Below are positions 13,979-17,043 of a stretch of DNA of 17,043 nucleotides, piece after piece; the stretch's first letter is position 1, and each line of letters opens with the position of its first letter. Made by a program: the position numbers and the translations under genes. This DNA comes from an uncultured Clostridia bacterium (lineage in GTDB: Bacteria; Bacillota; Clostridia; Christensenellales; Borkfalkiaceae), in assembly GCA_937920115.1 (NCBI GenBank), contig CALGVF010000321.1, positions 1 to 17,043 of the forward strand, in the 5' to 3' direction. The notes under the pieces were generated by a model that was given only the letters and a program-made list of their open reading frames with translations, did no database searches and was not told the origin of the DNA.

Positions 13979-14124
13979 CGCTTCCTCCTTCGGGGGAAGT
14001 GGGTTGACGGAATGAAATGGAAGTCAAGCCGATAGGGGATAAAATAAACGAGCGTTTGAATTGTCCCCTATCGTCAAAATCTCGCTTACGCTCTATTTTG
14101 CCACTTCCCCCGAAGGTGGAAGCG
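13979..14124. repeat. MITE-like element B, 146 bp with 24-bp terminal inverted repeats
   Basis: The arms 13979-14002 and 14101-14124 are reverse complements at 23 of 24 positions. Each arm can fold on itself (CTTCC.../GGAAG). Inside is a second inverted repeat, CGATAGGGGA (14030-14039) with TCCCCTATCG (14064-14073). The structure and the GTTGACGGAA word next to the left arm match element A at 467-606, although the arm sequences differ. There is no transposase and no clear target duplication. It separates the GH37 gene from the GH20 gene and could affect read-through between them. Confidence 0.65.
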
Positions 14125-14179
14125 GATATCGTATTCTCACTTCCGTTTTGAACCGTTCGTTTCTAAAATAACAAGCGTT

Positions 14180-15421
14180 TTAGAGACGACCTATTCTTAG
14201 TTCTTTGTCGTATAACGCCGCATAAAAATACTCGAATACTCCCGCCGTCCAACCAAGCATTTCGGGTACTTCGTATTCGTTTACGGTAGCCGCCCCGCCG
14301 ACAACGGCGTCGTATTTCTCCCACAGTCTGCCGCTTTTCGCAAATTCTTCCGAGACCGTTTTCAAATGGGTTTTCGCTATTTCTTCGGCTTTTTCCTTTT
14401 CGCCGACCGCTTTCGCCGCCGAGTACGCGAGATAGTTATCGACCGCCCAACTGTTCGGATAGCCCCACTGATAAACGGTGTCCGACGGCACTTTTTCTAC
14501 GCAAACCACGCCGTAAGGCATAAAAAGTCGGTCTATAAGTCGATTAAACGCGTTTTTGTCGTTTAATAAGCCGACGATAAAAGGCATAAACAACCCGCTG
14601 CATAATATCTTCGAGCGTTCGCCCGTAACGAAATTATAGTCGTAATAAAGTCCGTCGTCGCCTTTCATATACTCGTCCATAAGGCGTTTTCTCTTTTCCG
14701 CCGCAAGGTCGAATCTTTCTTTTTCCTCGGGTTCAAACTTACCCGCCCATAAAGCGAGGTGCTTTTCGCAGGCGTAAAGATTCGCGTTGAGGTCGACGGG
14801 CAGAATCTGTTCTCCGCAAAAGCCGAATCGGGGCGTCCAATCCATACCGCTTTCGGCAACGCTTATGAAGCCTTCCGCAAGTCCGAGTTTCTGCTCCCTC
14901 GTATATTTATCGGCGATTTTAAGTCTCTCGCCTGCCACTACTTCGTAATAATCGAGAAGTTCCTCGTCTGTCAAAGGGTGATGAAAATGCCTGTTAAGTC
15001 CCGTCGGCGTAGTCCTTTCGGTTTGCCAAAAATCGTACTCTTTCTTCAAAGTAAAGTAGGCGTTTTCAAGCCATTTATCGTCCTTCGTCGCCTCGTATAC
15101 GTCGCTTATCATAAAGTGAAGATAAGGCGGCTGAGAACAAAATCTCGACATGTGGTCGCTGAGGGCGTTCGGAACGAAACCTTTAAGGTTCACGGCGTGA
15201 AGAAGGTTGTCCGTATTGTCTTTCGCCTCTTCGATAAGTCCGTCCGCGATAAGCCCCTTGTTTGTATAAAAAGTATCCCAATAATAGAGGTTTTTGAAAG
15301 GTCCGTCGATACACGGCGGTATAAAAGGCTTGACGTACATACGGGGCGTTTCCGCTTCCTCGGGCTTTACTATCGCCTTTCGCCAACTTTTCAGTATATA
15401 ATCGTGCGTTTTCTCTATCAT
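14180..15421 (-). CDS. GH37 (trehalase-fold) protein with degenerate signatures
   Basis: The 413-residue protein matches the trehalase family along its length: YYWDTF (46-51), GFVPNAL then MSRFCSQPPYL (81-101), SGMDWTPRF (191-199), PVDLNANLYACEKHLA (208-223), QWGYPNSWA (318-326), EKYDA (368-372) and NEYEVPEMLGWTAGV (381-395). Asp194 is in the place of the trehalase general acid, and Glu382 aligns with a conserved glutamate. Both classical signatures are altered: PGGRF is IDGPF here, and QWD is QWG. Trehalases are also usually longer, at about 500-550 residues. The fold call is firm, but the substrate may not be trehalose. There is no signal peptide. Its ATG directly follows the stop of the upstream gene (TGAATG), with AAGGAG just before, so the two are tightly coupled. 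Confidence 0.8.
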   Translation of the reverse strand: MIEKTHDYILKSWRKAIVKPEEAETPRMYVKPFIPPCIDGPFKNLYYWDTFYTNKGLIADGLIEEAKDNTDNLLHAVNLKGFVPNALSDHMSRFCSQPPYLHFMISDVYEATKDDKWLENAYFTLKKEYDFWQTERTTPTGLNRHFHHPLTDEELLDYYEVVAGERLKIADKYTREQKLGLAEGFISVAESGMDWTPRFGFCGEQILPVDLNANLYACEKHLALWAGKFEPEEKERFDLAAEKRKRLMDEYMKGDDGLYYDYNFVTGERSKILCSGLFMPFIVGLLNDKNAFNRLIDRLFMPYGVVCVEKVPSDTVYQWGYPNSWAVDNYLAYSAAKAVGEKEKAEEIAKTHLKTVSEEFAKSGRLWEKYDAVVGGAATVNEYEVPEMLGWTAGVFEYFYAALYDKELRIGRL

Positions 15422-17043
15422 TCAGTCGTTCTCCTTAGGAAAAAGTCCTTCGCAAGCAAACAATCTGCCCCAAACGTAACGGGAAAGTCCGCTGTCCGTC
15501 TGTTTCGGGAAGCCGTTTACTATGTGAAAATCGACTTCGGACGAATCGTCCGTAAAACCGCCGCCCGTGATATAGTCGGGCTGATAGCAAGCGTAACTTC
15601 TGCCCTTACGGTCGATTTTCGAAAGGTTACTCATAAAGCCGTTACGGGCTTTTTCGAGATATTCCGTGTCTCCCGTCAATTCGTAATACCGATAATCGGC
15701 TTCGGCTCGCCAAATCGTCCATGCGTGACCGCAACAAAGGGCGTTGCCGTCCTTATCGCCCTCCCATTTCGTCTCCCACCAACGAAGAGTACTATGGAAC
15801 ATAGGCGATTTACAAGCCTTTATGACCCAACTATCGTGAATATCTAAAATTTCCTTAGCCCGAGAAATATACTCTTCCTTTCTCTCGACTTTAAGGCAAT
15901 AATACAAAAGGGTGAGAGCGGAACAAGACATACTACCCTCTTCTATAAACGGTTCGGACTCGTCCTGTTCGAGGGTCTCCGTCGGGAAAGAAATTCCGCG
16001 TTCGTAAACGTGTTTCGCCATTTTTTCGGCGGCGAGGTAATACCTTTCCGACTTTTTCGGGTCTTTGTCCTTTAAAAATTCCGCAAGTTCGATAACGGGA
16101 ATGATAAGACAACAAACCGTCGTGTAGTCCTCGGTTCTTTTCGACCACTCCATAAAAGTCTCTATCGCCCCGCTTTCGGACTGATGATTACCTAGTACCG
16201 AGTCCATAGCCCTCGTAGCGTAATCGAGATGTTTTTTCTTTCCGAAAACCTTATACGCGTCGAGAAGAATACCCACGCCGAAAAACTGATCCTGAACCCT
16301 CGTCGAGTTGAAAACGTTGTACGCGGGGTAGCCGTTACAAGCCTTGTAAAATATCGTTTGTCTGTCCTTCGCCTTGCTTTCGTCCCGTTCGGTTATAAGG
16401 TCTAAATCTCCCCTTATCTTATTTATGAGCGTTCTGCTTTTGCCGAACCTCTGCATATATCTGAGTATCGCCGAAACGTGGCACTTCCACTCGCACAAAT
16501 TTCCGTCGCCCGTAGCCAAATCTTCCTTGCTTACAGAGTACATTGACTTGTAAAACAGGTCGTTTATCGACTTATAGGCGTATATTACGCAGTCGATACC
16601 CTTTTTACCGTCCTTGTACGGGGTAACGGTAAGAAGCCCCGTTTTACGAGGTTCAACTATGGCGTAGCCGCCGAGATTTTCATATTTTTCGCTTCCAACG
16701 CGAACGTAATCGAACTCGCCGCAGGCGTAAATTTTTAACGTTTCGCCGAGTTTAACGTAACTTTGTTTATAGTACGCGACGGGAATTTTCAAGATTTCCG
16801 AAACCCTTGACAACGCCTCGGCGTAAGATTTAACGGGCAGAAAAAGAAGTTTCAGCCGCTTGTTCTCTTTCGTGTTATACTTCCCGTTGTCCCTTTTGTA
16901 CGCCCTGTCGAAAGAAGCGAGAAATTTCAGATTATCGAAAAACTGACCGCCCGAAAAAAGCGAATAGTCCATCTTCCAACCGTCCGCTTTGCCGAGCGAC
17001 AAAATCAGCAGATTATCCCCCTTGGGGTTCGTGAGATAGCAAA
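15422..17043 (-). CDS. Predicted six-hairpin glycosidase-like protein (5' end beyond the window)
   Basis: The frame is open to the right edge; the last 539 codons are present. A TTG at 17002 could be read as a start, but residues upstream (CYLTNPKGDNLLIL) continue sensibly, so it is truncated, not short. The visible N-terminal region (about 150 residues) is strand-rich, like a beta-sandwich. The rest is a chain of paired helices as in (alpha/alpha)6 barrels, with STRVQDQFFGVGILLDAYK, EEGSMSCSALTLLYY, and CCGHAWTIWRAEADYRYYEL plus TGDTEYLEKARNGF near the C-terminus. I do not recognise a defined CAZy family. Candidates include glycoside hydrolases or lyases of the six-hairpin superfamily. Its stop is fused to the GH37 gene start, so both act in the same pathway. 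Membership in the carbohydrate locus is well supported; the reaction is unknown. Confidence 0.6.
   Translation of the reverse strand, partial: CYLTNPKGDNLLILSLGKADGWKMDYSLFSGGQFFDNLKFLASFDRAYKRDNGKYNTKENKRLKLLFLPVKSYAEALSRVSEILKIPVAYYKQSYVKLGETLKIYACGEFDYVRVGSEKYENLGGYAIVEPRKTGLLTVTPYKDGKKGIDCVIYAYKSINDLFYKSMYSVSKEDLATGDGNLCEWKCHVSAILRYMQRFGKSRTLINKIRGDLDLITERDESKAKDRQTIFYKACNGYPAYNVFNSTRVQDQFFGVGILLDAYKVFGKKKHLDYATRAMDSVLGNHQSESGAIETFMEWSKRTEDYTTVCCLIIPVIELAEFLKDKDPKKSERYYLAAEKMAKHVYERGISFPTETLEQDESEPFIEEGSMSCSALTLLYYCLKVERKEEYISRAKEILDIHDSWVIKACKSPMFHSTLRWWETKWEGDKDGNALCCGHAWTIWRAEADYRYYELTGDTEYLEKARNGFMSNLSKIDRKGRSYACYQPDYITGGGFTDDSSEVDFHIVNGFPKQTDSGLSRYVWGRLFACEGLFPKEND

Larger units (their letters stand above)
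13794..14179. other. Intergenic gap inside the glycan locus, filled with repeats
   Basis: No gene is supported here. It holds a perfect hairpin (13890-13911), a 146-bp inverted-repeat element (13979-14124), and 13-bp direct repeats TGGGTTGACGGAA (13942-13954 and 14000-14012). At its right end a stem CGTTTCTAAAA/TTTTAGAGACG (14158-14168 with 14178-14188, one G-U pair) spans the GH37 stop codon, but it is not followed by T-runs and is not a clear terminator. I see no convincing promoter for the GH20 gene. Confidence 0.7.

Noticed and set aside
13868..14124. CRISPR array
   Set aside because: The repeats are inverted, few and irregularly spaced, with no regular direct repeats and spacers and no cas genes.
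14158..14188. Terminator of the GH37-like gene
   Set aside because: An 11-bp stem exists, but it includes the stop codon and is not followed by a T-run on the minus strand.
14759..15847. Plus-strand open frame of 362 codons opposite the GH37-like and six-hairpin genes
   Set aside because: It lies antisense to two well-supported genes and crosses their junction. Its translation is Arg/Val/Phe-rich with no family features and no ribosome-binding site, so it is a by-product of codon bias.

Overview
The window looks like a chromosomal piece of an uncultured gut-type Clostridia (Bacillota). The evidence is AGGAGG-like Shine-Dalgarno sites, sigma-A-type promoters with 17-nt spacers, a DUF4364 protein, a TIGR03905 TSCPD protein, a Firmicutes-type HPr relative, and short palindromic repeats of the kind common between clostridial genes. 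Species cannot be assigned from this sequence.

Layout. Bases 1-351 hold the end of an unrecognised gene. Bases 352-784 are intergenic and carry a 140-bp element with 25-bp terminal inverted repeats, followed by a bidirectional terminator. Bases 785-2918 (minus strand) are a compact three-gene operon: an unknown 262-residue protein, an ADP-ribose pyrophosphatase-type Nudix hydrolase, and a CPBP (CAAX-protease-like) membrane protein. A divergent promoter pair at 2975-3051 drives this operon leftward and a housekeeping run rightward. The rightward run is an HPr-like protein lacking the phosphorylatable histidine, a DUF4364 protein, a TSCPD protein, a MacB/LolD-type ABC ATPase with an FtsX-type permease, a TcdA/HesA-family enzyme, and ribosomal protein L9 on its own promoter. 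Hairpins overlie the ribosome-binding site of the DUF4364 gene and precede the ABC ATPase. A strong shared terminator at 8595-8629 closes the block.

Bases 8633-17043 (minus strand) are a carbohydrate-processing locus read right to left. Its genes are a truncated six-hairpin-type protein, a GH37 (trehalase-fold) protein with degenerate signatures, a GH20 hexosaminidase of the GcnA/GH20C type, a GH94 glycoside phosphorylase, and a GH109-like Gfo/Idh/MocA oxidoreductase. None of the four complete proteins shows a signal peptide, so they probably act in the cytoplasm on imported oligosaccharides. The GH20 and GH109-like pair suggests N-acetylhexosamine-containing glycans, for example of host mucin type. 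The phosphorylase would save ATP by making a sugar-1-phosphate. No transporter, kinase or regulator of this locus is visible; they may lie beyond the right edge. The locus is interrupted at 13794-14179 by a second inverted-repeat element resembling the first.

The most interesting points are the unusual enzyme set of the glycan locus, the histidine-less HPr relative, the hairpin over the DUF4364 start, and the two related inverted-repeat elements.
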